Assembly (NCBI GenBank): GCA_949130495.1
Contig: OX422207.1
Coordinates: forward strand, 828,852,073-828,916,072
Origin: Sambucus nigra
Taxonomy: Eukaryota; Streptophyta; Magnoliopsida; Dipsacales; Adoxaceae
DNA length: 64,000 bases
Direction of reading: 5' to 3'
This document shows positions 23,600-37,200 of the stretch, piece by piece. The stretch's first letter is position 1. Every line of letters begins with the position of its first letter. Under the pieces are notes generated by a model. It did not search any database and had not been told where the DNA came from. It worked only from the letters and a program-made list of their open reading frames with translations. Both the position numbers and the translations under genes were made by a program.

Positions 23600-25015
23600 A
23601 TTATACTAAAAGATGTCAAATATCCCCATCACAGAGTCCCATTGGTTGTCGCCCATAACCGAGTCCCAACGGCAATATTCAGCCGCCCCTCACTCCGTTG
23701 CAATGGGAATACACAGTCTAGAGCCAAAAACTACTATGTACAAAATTTAGATTTCAAGCTAATTTGTTCACTCGTTCTCTTGTGACCAAAATGTCATCGT
23801 TTTTGGTGGCTTGGAGCTGAGTGCACAAATTAACGCAAATCTCTTTTTGGTGAAATTTGTACAAACTCTGTGGCTCCCGACTGAGTATTGCCATTGTAAA
23901 TTGGTGGTGAGTGGGCAATACATTGTTACTCAACCTGGCCTTTTGATGACTGGAAATCTTTTCTGGGTATAATAGAACTTTCATTCCAATTTGTGGTTGT
24001 TTTGGATAGAAAATTTCAATTTGTGCTTGTTTTGGGTAGAAAATCTTAACCATATAGTGTTAATTATTTAACAAACAATTAATTTAGGATAGTGTTTTGT
24101 AAACATTAAGGTTAAAAAAAATTGCATAAGAAAGTAGTGAAATATTTGGTTGTTATCTTTAACAACGCCCTTTCAAAAAAAAAAACGATACAAATTGTAA
24201 AGAAACAAATAGATGGAAAATTTAAACACAATCGTACCTATAAATTACAAAACCACCGCTGCACTTCACCAACCCAAGAGATGGCTACTTGTTTAAAAAT
24301 ATTATACAATTCATCCTTCATCTAATAGCACTCAAAAGTTCACATTATTATTATTCTCCCAGGCTCATTTGCATTTCCCATGTTAACACAAACAAAGATC
24401 AATAAATTTAGCGGTCACAGAGGGTTCTCAATTTACCCCAAGCGGGAATTAACAATTATGTTTTGTGGCCGTCTGTCTATATCAAAACTGAGCCTTGAAA
24501 AGCAAACCTTACCTATCAGCTGTTCCACAAGTAATCAAACATGCACTGATCAAACCTCAACTGATTGAGCACTCCTTTAGCTTGGCCAACCAGAAAGTTT
24601 ATACAATTCTACATTGACCCCAAATCTTACATTTTTATCTTGGTTGGTGTTTCTAGTGGAACTCATGCGGCTCCCATGCACCAACTAATCATTGCTAATA
24701 GGAAGGGTGACTTGGCCTTTGACCCCATTAATTTTGCTGAATTTCATTCTGTTTTTTATTTCCTGTGGGGGTGGGGGTGGGAGTGGGGGGTTCCAAAGGT
24801 ATATTATAAAGGTTATTTTACTTTACCTCTGAGATATTTGCATATTTAGACTTTCCCCCTACATGTTCAAAAATTTGACCAGACAGTTAACAACGTTAAA
24901 AATATCCGTACACCACGCCAAGGAAGGGTCAGTATGCTTAATACTCATTATGAGTTCTTCATACCAGAGATTGACTTCTACATGGCAAGGGGATGTCTTA
25001 TTAATGAACATGTGT

Positions 25016-25046
<31 letters not shown>

Positions 25047-25244
25047 GGGGTATATCTAAATACTGAATTGTCTCGGGGGGAGAGTAAAGTTTTTTAAAAA
25101 ATCCTTGTAAAAACCAAGGTACCCAAAATAAAATATGAGTAAATAAACGGGGTCGAAAGGCCAAATCGCTCAGCCAAAAACATCATTTCTAGGTCAGTGA
25201 AGAATTACTCAAAAACTCATCTCGCCTATAATTTTCAGCTACCA
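23600..25244. other. 3' flank of the PPR gene with a compound (GT)n(G)n microsatellite
   Basis: No gene is supported. The main feature is a GT repeat running straight into a run of about 20 G (25011-25050). A CAAATTGAAATTTTC/TTGTGCTTGTTTTGG repeat near 23985-24045 gives a short open frame that I consider spurious. The segment next to 25244 is presumably the PPR 3' untranslated region. Confidence 0.5.
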
Positions 25245-28200
25245 CTATTTTCCAGAACCATAACTACTTGAGAGCCTCTTGACCCATTGACTTTGACCGT
25301 GCGACCATGAAATTGGGAATCCAGTTATGGCACACCACCTTAAATTCAAAAGCCCAACAGCAAGATTCTCCTTAGAATCTTTAAAGAGCTCGAGTATCCT
25401 AGACTCAGCTCCCGATTCTTCTGCAAGAATATAATCCTCCTCAAATACTGTTCTATTTTCTAAAAGAGTGTCATCTTCTTCAGAGATCATTCGCATACTC
25501 AGAACCTGCAATGCTTCCATAGCTGTGGTGAAGAAACCGTTGTCTACGTATGCAGAGAACACATAACTGCAGGTAGATGGATCAGGTTGCACCTTGTGTT
25601 GGTACATCTGCTCAACAACAAACTCGATTATATCGATCCTTCCCTAAGGTTCAAAGCAGTTAGTCAGATACTGGTGTATCCAAGAAATCAATATAAATAT
25701 AGATATAGAAAGTGAAAGTCAGAAAAAAAGTGAGGTTTTAATTTTTTTTTCCAAATAACCCTTTATTTGTTCAACTAACCACCTAAAATATGTATTTTAT
25801 TGCAAAGTTCACTTTTAGCGACGCGTGTTTTTCCCCCCAATGAATACACAGTTCAGGCAGTTTCTAGCATTAAAATACACATATATATATACACACACAC
25901 ACACTCGTCATTTTGTTAATTTCAAAAAGCTGAGGGTGAATTCAATTTTTAGCTTGCAAATAATTTTTTTCACTTCTTTTAATTTTTGTTTTATATTGTA
26001 CATATTTGCTATGTATTATAGAGGATTTATGGGGAGTGTGAGATACAGATGAATTTGAATTGAATTAAAGTTTCAAGAAAAAAATAGTGATGACTATGTT
26101 TTGGGGAAACTAGAGTGCAAGATCTTAGCCATTAGTTTATTCTTCAAAGCTTATTGTTCAACAAACTTCCCAAGGTAACAAATCCATATGTTCCAAAGGC
26201 AAGGCCCCCCCATCAAATTCAGCTCCTCAAACACATTTTTCCATAAAACCCCCAGAAAAGGAACAATTAACAAGAAAATGATCTAGGGCCTGTTTGTTGT
26301 TTCTACATAGACACCACCTTGCCAGACAAAGGTGAGTGAATGGCTCTCTCCTTTGAAGCAAATCACAAGTGTTAACACTTTCATGGGCCACACTTTGATC
26401 CCAGTTGTCCAAACAGAAGGTTAAAAATATTGGAACGAAAGAGTCAATATTGGAAATAAGATTTTCAAAAAAAAAATGATTATCAAAATTCCATCCTCCA
26501 ACTCTTGAACGATGGAAACCCCATCAATGATACCAAACAATGAAACAAACTCCCTAGTTTCAATATTATTCAAATTTCTCTGAAACAATAGGCAATAGCC
26601 ATGGAGTTCAATGTGGCTAAAAAGCAGTGGAACAATTTTTATTCAACGTGTGCGTTTTGACAGAAGGATTATCAGCATGATCAAAGTGACTTAGATTCCG
26701 GATACTAAGATTGGAAGACCTGCTGGACAATCTAACTCGTGCAGTTCTTTACAAAACTAAACCTAAAGAACGGGTACCAACTACCAACATATCAAACTTC
26801 GAGCTGTATAAAAGTGGAAAACAAAAATTAAAGACCCTCGTGGGTTGGGTTGTTTGAATGGTGATGCCTCTCAGCATACTTACCATATCCAATACCTTTA
26901 TGCAGGTCATGAAATGCACTCTCTCCCCCTTTATTTGAACATGTTCAACGTTTACTTCGACAATATTCTGATTTACAATAAGAGTCCAAAATTGCATTTG
27001 TGGCACTTGCGGTGCCTAGTGTTTTGCGCAGTGAAAAGATAAGTTGTCAACAGATTAGTCTCAAACATAATCTGTCACAATTTGATGAATGCCATTTATA
27101 CCTATTTTACCTTCGTTCTAGTGACTTAGCTGCAGAACGTCGTTCAGATTTTCATTTACATGAAAAATTGTTTTAGGGAAATCCATTGTGAATAAAAGAC
27201 ATTAAGAGGTCATGGCTTAAGATTATATAAAGGCTGCGCGAGGAACGCGTCGAATAAAAGACATTAGAGGTCATGGCTAATTCCTACCTCAGGCCAACTG
27301 TACTAAAGAAGATGCAAATTTGTGGATACACATGCCAAGATTTTGCTCATGCCATTTTTTATGAGAAGTTTGTCTTGTAAGAAGCACAAACAACTCAGAA
27401 TTTATTTCCATTGGTTCTCACATGATTAGAAGGTTAAATATTGCTTAAAATAGTATGGTCACAGTACATACCATTATTTGTAAATATGTATTTTTTCCTT
27501 TTTGAGACAAATAAGGGTTAGTAGCCTATAAATTATACCATTGTAAGCTTTTGAGTTGCAGCCATCACTATTAATGAATGGAATTATCTCTTTAAACTAC
27601 TTTTTAGCTAATTGTAGTGAATCAACAAGGTTAATAATCCCTTTAGTTCTTTTTTCTTTAAACTGAGTTAATGAGGTGCTAAAAGAACTGCTGAATACCT
27701 TCACACATGCTTCTTGAATAATAGTGTTAAATAGCAATACATCGGGTTGAATCACATCTGAGCATCCTTGGTCAAGAAGATTCAATGCTTCGTCAAAATC
27801 TTCACATGACAACAGAATCTGAGACAGATTATTTTCCACAATAAAAACTCTGGCAATTTAAAGACTTATCACCACTAGTAACAAAACTTATACAATAATT
27901 TTCATCCAAATGAACATGAATTAGTTCAACAAAAAAGCATTAAAGCATCAAGTATGGGGATGTGAACTATTTGAATTAAGGGTCCTGATAACATGTGCCC
28001 TAAACGCGACGTTAAAAGGTCGTACCCGCATAAAGCTCCCGCTTAATTGTAGGGTCAGAAAGAGGCGGATGTCGGCTAGTCTTACCCCCATATATGGAGA
28101 GGTTGCTCCTATGTCTCGAACCGAGATGAACCGTAGCTTGGGTGATGGCACTTGCCATTGCACACTAAAAAGATCGTACCTAGTGCACAAGACTCCCGCT

Positions 28201-31200
28201 TAACTGCAGGGTCTAGGAGAGGCGGATGTCGGATGACGTTATCCCCATATATGAAAAGGTTGCTCTTATGTCTTGAACCCAAGGCAAATTGTAGCTTGGG
28301 AGAGGGCACTTGCCATCGCACACTAATAAACTAAACATAATAAGGACAAGATTCTGAAATAGGGCAGAGGTCTCAAATTACTATTTTGAGGCTCAAAACA
28401 TGTTACATGCACATATTATCGTTTTCCTTGACTTAATTATTCAGTTTTGAGCTATCATGTCACGTGACTGGAATAGAATGGCCATGATTAGCCGACGTAC
28501 AAATGGGACTTAAATTTGTCATAATTGAATAAGATAACTTTCAAGGATTTTTAAAGATGGTGATAATTGAGGGGTGAGGATAGATGAAGGTAGATTGCGC
28601 ATGGGTTTAATCAACATATAAATGCACGAAATGATGGTTCAATTTGAAGGCAGTACAAGAGAAAGTGGTCAATGAAGATATAACATATTTTAAGACGATT
28701 GCGATCAATAGTACTAGAAATAATAATAAGGGACATTTGAGTTTTGGCTCCTAAGAAAGTTCGTCAAAACTGCCGTTGGCCCTCAAAATTTCACAAGAGA
28801 GCAGTTGTTCTTGTTTGACCATAATTTTTACAACTCCTATTCAACCTCCCATGAGGACACTTCAGGTGCAAAGCACCTTGGTTTGCTCAGTGTAAGGAAT
28901 GTGTCGTTAGATGAATGTTACATTACAGGACACAAGTAAGCTGAATGAATTTCAATAGGGTAAGATGCAAGAGACCTCCCCAGGGGCCTAAACTATCAAT
29001 CTGATGGAAAATACCCCCTTAAACCATGAAAAACTTCAAATAACCCATTGTATGTTTCTAAAAAGAGTCGCTAATAAAAGGTTTTCTAAAGAGAGATGAT
29101 CTGGATTCTCTGTAGAATTCTGATACAAATCGATTTAGTTATGATTGTCTCAAAGATCCGGGGATGACGGATGTTAAGATTGATTTTTCACAGTGATTAG
29201 AAGAGATATTTTCCATATAGCTTGGAAGAATTCTGATTTGTATGATGAAGGTGATCACTCTAGGTAGTGTGTTTGAGCGGTGGAGAGAGAGTAAGGAGGG
29301 ATTGAGGCAAATCTGGTCCTGAGTTACCTTGGGTGTGAGTTTTCAACAAGCATTTTCGGCTACAGATAGATTTTTGAGAAGTAGAAAAAACAACGAAGAG
29401 AAGTCGAAGTTATCGTTTACACAATCAGACAGGAAGATACATGCTAGTAGAAGCTATTTCTCAAGGCACGAGGTTTAAATTAGGCTGGTAGAGCATTCTC
29501 ATAGATAAGGGCAGTCTCTCTTTGTTGATAGATTCAGTAAGATTGGCAATGAGTTGTGCTGTACTCCATGATTCCTTGCAACAGTCCTCAAGTGGAGACT
29601 ATTATTAATAGTAATAACGTACAATTAGATGGTGTTCACAACACATTAAATTAGTCAATCAATTATTTACGAAAAAATTATTTAAAGGTGGCAGTCACGT
29701 GGATAAAATAAAATCATTTCATTTGGTTATCTAATTAGACTTCAACAGGTGTCACCTACATAGGTAATGCAGGAAAGGTTGTAACTTCCATTGAGACTCT
29801 AGATTTAATGTTTGCTTATTCGGTGTCAAACCTTTTTGAGTCTTGCGCATAATCTGGAGTATGTCATGCTTCTTTATTATTTTTGGTGTCTAGTCTAGTT
29901 ATTTGAATACTAGTTTGAATTGTTGATTATTTGCATCTTCTGATTCGAGAGAGCACTAAGAAACTACCAGCTAATTGATGATCCATTATGGTTCAGGTAT
30001 ATTGGTATATTGAGCTTTGGACACCTAGGTATTTGTCTTGCGCAACTAAAATAAGATATTCAAAATTAATTAAACAGTCTTTTGGTATCTTTTTGGACCT
30101 TGTGCCTTTTTTGTTGCCTTTGCAACCAAAAATAGGATTTGTTCCCTAACCATGCACATTCCCCATTTGTGACTGCGTGAACACAACATATGTTATCCTA
30201 TGTGAACTTGACACGTGTTCCAATGCGGCTGCCCAGATTGTCAACCATGAGGATGGCATCAAATCTACCAACCTGTTTTAGCTTTAACTTTTTTAAGAGA
30301 ACTCATTATTTCAAATTCGAGCTCTACTTTGAGACCTATTTTGTGAGTCTCGTCTCTTGCACAATTCTCCTTTAATCTTCTTCTTTTTTTTTTATCAAAC
30401 TTTAGATCATTTGGTCTTGGATTTTAGCTTTGTTAAGAGTCTTTTGGAGAGATTTCACACCAGCTAAATTGTTGAAGCTTTGGATCTCAATTGCGGAGTC
30501 AATTCTTCAAGCAGAGTGAAGAATTCGTGGATGTGGAGTGTTCGGATTTTGATGGGGCTTCTTAGAGAACTCATGTAGATGGGGAAAAGTTGGATGACTG
30601 AAGCATGGGAAGACTTATAAAAGCATCTCAGGTCTAGGTTTACTGTCAACAACTTCTAATTCTTTCAATGTTATTAGAGAGAGCATGCATCCAAGGTTTT
30701 TTCCTCATCTTGGGGTTTGTCCTCGTATATCCGTTGTGTGATTGTTTGTACTTTGATCTTGCTTATTTTCACCACACATAAGCAACTTAATTTAAGGTTA
30801 ATTGTGGTATAGATTGTGAAAAAATTGAGATAATCACCTAGAGAACTAGGTTTGTTAGTTGATTCAGTAATTATGAATTGGTAAGATCACAGAACTCATC
30901 AATCACTTTTTTTAGTTATCTTTTTTAAATCTGAAAATGTACTCTCAAAGGTGGGCGTCCTGTGTGTGGAAGGATGGTGGAGGGAGTAAGGTTTGCATGC
31001 ATACACTTTCTTTCTGGAGTTTCAGCCTATATTTGAGGGTTTCACCTTCGGGAACGTCAAAAAATGGTTATTAAAACATCTGAAGATTGATTTTTAAGTT
31101 GGGGGAAAAGAGTAATATGTTTGAACTTTGAAGGATCTAAAAAAGTGTTGTTAAACCTTGTTTTCCGCACATAGAGAGATTGTAAACGATGGTCATAGTT

Positions 31201-34200
31201 CAGAGAGTTTGTTTGCAAAATTAATAGTTTCGGGAGGTATTTGCAAATAGTGTGATAGTTCAGGGGGGCTTCTTGCAATACACCCCTAAATATATTGCAA
31301 AATAAATTGGCTTATGTTCTATAGATCATTTTAAGAAGTTGAGGTTACAGAAGAAGCATAAAAAACTTGGGAGTAAATCAATCAAGTTGAGCTAGAGTTA
31401 CTCCGGTCTATTCATATTATATGCATATGAAATATTTCTGTGGGATGCGTCCTAACTCAAACTGTGCAGAGCAAGGAGGGTCAACAGGAATACCTTTATG
31501 AGAGAAGTGTAGGTTAACACCTGGGGATAGAAACCAACACGGATCATCATGGAAACTAGAGTGCAAGCAGACTTGAAACATCTGATAAGACTGCAGCAAT
31601 CAATCATGATGTTATAAGTCGCCACATCTGGTCGATAACCACATGATATCATAGTTTTGAATATCTCTATCGCCATATGACTCTGGATTGCAAGAAAAAA
31701 CATTGTTAGCACATAAACAAAAAATAAGATACAGCCGCAATCTATGGACTGATACAATATAGTCTCCAGACTACGAACTACTTACTTCTTTAGCCTCAAT
31801 GAGCGAATGCAACACCGTGTTATATATTGGTGTTCCTAGCAACGTGTTACTACGAGAGAACTGATTTTCCGCCACACGCAAGTTTTGTAATAGCTCCCTT
31901 ATCATCCCTTCTGTTCCAAGTGCTTTCAGCTGAACAAAAACAATAAGGAATAAATGCCATGCCAATATACTGGGTGCTAGCAAGATGAAGGTCCTAAACT
32001 AACTTAGGTCATTGGTTAGCCCATAAGCTGGAGCCACTAAAAGTCGCTCCATTTTTGTCTCTCATAATCATAAGTATATTATTCAATTTTCTCCCTCTAA
32101 GTTTTGTTATCACCCTGAAGCACACATAAATAATGCATATTGAATGTGTTGATATAGGCTAGAGGTAATCTAAGGGAGAACTTCCCATATATCAGTCATT
32201 CTAAAGACAAATGAAAGAGATACGGGACTTCCGTTAAATAATAAATAAATAATTTGGCATTCATATGTCATACTTCCAGAACTCTTAATATGTTTTTGAT
32301 GCATTAAACGAACCAAAATGCGCATAAAGAAGACACCTACCAAATTCCTAATTGATATATAACTATGTTGAATGCTGTTTCTCGCCATATCCACTTCTAT
32401 AGCATTTATCCTTTTAGCAGCATCTACCTGAGACAACATATTGCCCTCTTCGTAGGGCGCATTCACATTACCGAACAAGGAAAATAATAACTCATATGTC
32501 CTGATATCTGGCTGGACGTTCAATTGTTTCATTTTAGCCAATATCCGAACAGCACGTTCAGGTTGATCCTGCAAAATTAGTGCAATGTATTAGAACATCG
32601 TATTTTGATGGTATGGAACTTTTAACTGAACTATAATAACTTGAGTTACATAATCATTGTGGCAATAATGTAGGGGGAAGTAGAAAACCAAAATTATCCG
32701 ACTAAGATAAGGAAGAAAACATTTGGTCTAACAAAGATATGACCTAAGCAAAATGAGGAAATATACTGATGTAAGCGAACTCAAGTATTAGGCTTAAATG
32801 GGTTGGGTTGAGTTAATTGAAGATATCAGTATGAAGTGTTTTTAAGTATTTAATTAACGACTGAATGTCCTAAATATGCTTCCCTCTGCTGATACTGGAC
32901 AATTTAGAGTATAACTCCTGGTGATGGAGTCAAATGTATGAGCAATACTGACGAGATTGAAGAAAATGAGGAAATTTGCTGAAATACTTTCATTTCAAAT
33001 GCCGACTGTATGGCTTAACAAAACAAAATATATGCACACAAATTTCTACCAGTTCAGGTTTACTTCCAAATGGAATTGCAAGAACCAATCCATAAAATAA
33101 GGGTGCTAATCTCTCTCTATGTGGACGGACTCGAACTTAGAGAAATGGGCCCATGCAACAAATATGTTTAATGTCAACTTTCAACTTGTAATGATATTGA
33201 ATGGTGGGAGCTCCGCTATCCTCCAAGAAATATTTACGTGCATAAATAACATACGAGTTTTGCTGATGTCAATAGTCCCTTTTTGATGCCCGCAGAACTC
33301 ACGGAAATCATTTGTATTTTTGCTTATTTTTATTTTAGTTTAGTAATTTTCCCTCTTTTAGTTAGTATAGGTAGTTGAGGATAATATTCACTTGGAATGT
33401 TCTAGTTTGCCCTCTTCGGTCATTTTGCCTTTCAGGGTTTATCTTGGCTAGCATGATAACTTAGCTTATAAATAAGGGCAATGGCCTCGTTTCGCACTCA
33501 GCAAAATAACTTAGCTTATAAATAAGGACATGAATTAGAGAGGAAAATTGGGCCATTGGCCTCTAAACATCATGTTGTGTAGGTTAGATTAAATCGCTTC
33601 CGCCCCCAGCTACGCATCACTTTCATTCATGGATTCTTCGTTGATGTTACATTGCCGTTTCACAAACTCAAAAGAGTTGATAGGTTATTTAATGATATTA
33701 GAACGAAAAAAATTGAATGTGTTTGCAAAGGAAGGTCGCTGGATTATCTAATTAAGTTTGGATTGGTGTTGAAAACCTAGTTATTGTACAAGGTGGAGGC
33801 AGGATGTTATAAATTCAATGTATTCATTTGCAAATATTGGCCAATGAACGGAGTGAATCTGTATAGGTGCAAATCTAATTATTTAACTTCCACAATCATT
33901 ATAAAATACACTGATTTCGTTCATATTTAGTAGTCTTCCTGTACACGAGCTATTTATGCCCACAATGGCATACCTCTTCTTTTGCGGTCGAAGCAAAGAA
34001 AGTGCACCTGCTCCCCCACTCAAATGTAAGTACTCATTCAACCCTTTAAGGATCATTGTACCTACATTTTTAGTATTGAAATATGTCAGGAACTTTCTAA
34101 GGATATGTTTGATATCTATATAATATAAACGGAGGGTGGTGTTATCCTATTCACCAAAATGTGCTACATGGCAAGGTGTTAATGTTTGGCTAGCATGTGG

Positions 34201-37200
34201 ATCACATTCCACATCAATACCTTTGTGCCTTATATACCACTCTCTCCCATATTCTAAACTAAACTGATGGAAATCTGTTGTTATTTTTCTTTTATTTTTC
34301 ATTTTATGTCTATTTTCTATTTTAGTTCTTTTTAGGCATTCGTTTATTTTTAGTTGGTCCTTTTAGTCATTTTAGCTAATTATTTGATTAGCAAGTAATT
34401 CAGCCCATATAAATACTCCTTGTATTCTCATTTGTACTTACTTTCCGTTCTTGAATATAAGACATCTTTTGAGTCTGTCTCTAAAAGTTAGGGTTGGTTT
34501 GTTTCTTTTAGCCATTGACGTATAGTGTACGTCATAAACTCTCCCACTTCTACATTTCACACTCAACTACCAACTTTAATTCGAAATAATCCTGTATACC
34601 TTGAAGTTTACAACTAAAACTCCTATTGTTCTAAAGATTACAAAGTAAAAATAGGAAGTGTTGTAATCAAGTTGCATAAACATGCCGTAGGCACAAAGCG
34701 TGCAGTACCTACGGCTAAAATGAGACAAAATGTGTCATGGGCATGGGTTCTTGCTAGTGTCTTCAAATGTGTTGTCTCGAAGTATGTTATGGGATTAGCA
34801 CCCAACCATATTTTGTGGATAGCTTTTTGCAAGTGGAAGTAGATTTTAGTAATAAAAAAGAAGGAAGAAAAAAATGAATAAAAGTATCCAATACTTACTA
34901 ACCAAAGTGTCACATGCTTCAAGAAAAGCATTATATGTATAAGCAACACAACTTTTGGAAATCTGATCCAGGAATGCCTCGGCCAAATCCAGTTCTAAAC
35001 CTTTACTGCAACTTACTGATAGGGTTGCAAGAGTCGAATCATATGGCTTCAAATTATTCTGTTGCATTACTTTTAACTGCAAAAAATTGAAACAACAGGC
35101 ATAGTGTTCAATATTTTGATTAGTAAAGAATGAGAAACAGAAGTTAATTATGCTCTTTTCACGAAATATTCAAAAGGATTGGAGAAGAAAGAAACTCGCG
35201 GCAACTGAGAAATGAATGAAATGCATATCTTACCACATCCATGCCATCATTGAAACCTCTCTCGAAAACTAGTGCTTTAATGAGACCATCGTATGTACTG
35301 CATGATGGCTCCACACCAAGATTTTGCATCTAAACAGAACAGACAAATCTGCATTAGAAACTAATAAGACACTGATGTATATCTAGTACAAAGTATTAGA
35401 GTTCCTCACTAAATCTATACGGATGCATAACAATCACAAAGTGCACTTCTCAGAGTAGTGGTACCTGTAAAATTAACTGCTCTGCCAACCCAAAATTTTG
35501 AGTTTGTGCACAAGCATGTATTACATCATTGAAAGACCACCTTAGTACTTTCATAACGGGAAAACTTGGCTGTTTTTTCAGCATAGGTATTCCAACACTA
35601 ACAACTTCTTTGTTTCCGATATCAAAATGGTTTTCCTGGATATCCATTTTTTCAGAAGTTTCAAAGACAGTAGGTGCAGAAGTTTCATTTTCCCTGCTAT
35701 ATCTCTTCATACACAAGTCACTGTTGGACGGTATAGGAATGTCTAATCTTGAAGTGAACAATTTCCCTTCTGCAGTTTTAGAGATGACGAAGCCTCCCCG
35801 AAAAGCCAGAGCCACCATATGTTGTAAAGCTGTGAATGCAGATTTCAAATCTCTCAACCTTGTAAAGGACCCTATAAACTTTCGAAGAGAAATAAGGTTG
35901 ATATTGTAGTGTCTTGTACACTCGTTCCAAATCTCATGGACTGCAGATAGGTTTTGCTGCAAAACTGCAATCTGGAAAAATAAATTTAGAATGGCAATCA
36001 TATGATAAAATTTACAACTTTAGGCCCACATCCTCAACATATCGAGAAAGAGATAAAGAATTATCATTCTAATTGATTGAGTATGGGAAACCCAAGGACA
36101 AATATGCAAAGTAAACATATAAAATAAGGTAGGTTATATTCAGTTTCTTTTGTCGTATTGAGGCAAAGGTCTATGATTGCAATAGCTGACGACACCTGGT
36201 CTTTCCACACTTTTACTGTTTGATTATCTTTCAATAAAATCCATCTTCTTACACAAATAAAATAAAATTAGCAGCCTTAGCTATAAGCCTATATACGAAA
36301 AGTCTGTAATGAATAGATTATATGTTTGATTGCACTGAAATACTCCTCTATCTAACAATTGCTCTTTCTGAAGCCAACAACACTAATCAATTTGAAAGAG
36401 GTATAGGACAATAATATGAAGTTTCCAAAGGGCATAATACTACCACGACACGAGACAAAAGAACAATGTTCTCAACAAGCATGAATCTGCGAAACGAGCA
36501 TGTAAATCAATGTCTTAATGTGAGAAAACCTTAATGATGTGTAGTGGGTAGCTGAAGTGTATTAATTACACTACACAACAACAACAACAACAATAAAATG
36601 TAGAGAAAACTCCAACTCTAATTCTTCATTGCAAAAAGACAAGTTGTGAATACAAATGAGGGCCGAAGGCCTTATTTATAGGGAGAGGTTAGCTTGCTAG
36701 CCAAGATAACCCTAAAAAGTAAAAGACTAAAAGGACAAAATAAACAAAAGACAAAATAACCCCCAACTTACTTCGAAACCATATACAAGACCTAAAATGA
36801 CTCGAGGACGAAAATAACCAAACTTGGAATATTCCAAAGGAATATTCATTTATTCTACTAATAAAAATAAAATAAAACACAATTAAAAATTGAAAATTCT
36901 CCCGGTTCCACCTCCTTGCGCCATGTGTCACCAATATACATCATTCTCCCCTCCTTCGAAAAAGTTTGTCCTCGAGCGTGAGGAAAAATTGCCAATGCCC
37001 ATGTCAAATGAACAAATATTTTGAAAATATTCTTTTATGATTTATTGGGGGTGAAAACTAACTTTTCAAAAAATTTCGGGGCCAAAATAAAATATTTTTC
37101 AACTCATTAAAAATTGGGGGCTGCCCAAACTTCTCAACCCCAATAGAATCAATTTTGGACTTATTAAACCCCGAAGCCATGTGTTTTTTCTTTTAAAATT

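Noticed and set aside
27948..28334. Short open frames near 28 kb
   Set aside because: They translate SINE sequence in several frames and have no domain.
34846..35082. Alternative donor GTAAGT at the end of the exon 35076-34903
   Set aside because: It would leave phase 1 and break the frame of the next exon (DQPERAV); GTTAGT at 34902 keeps phase 0.
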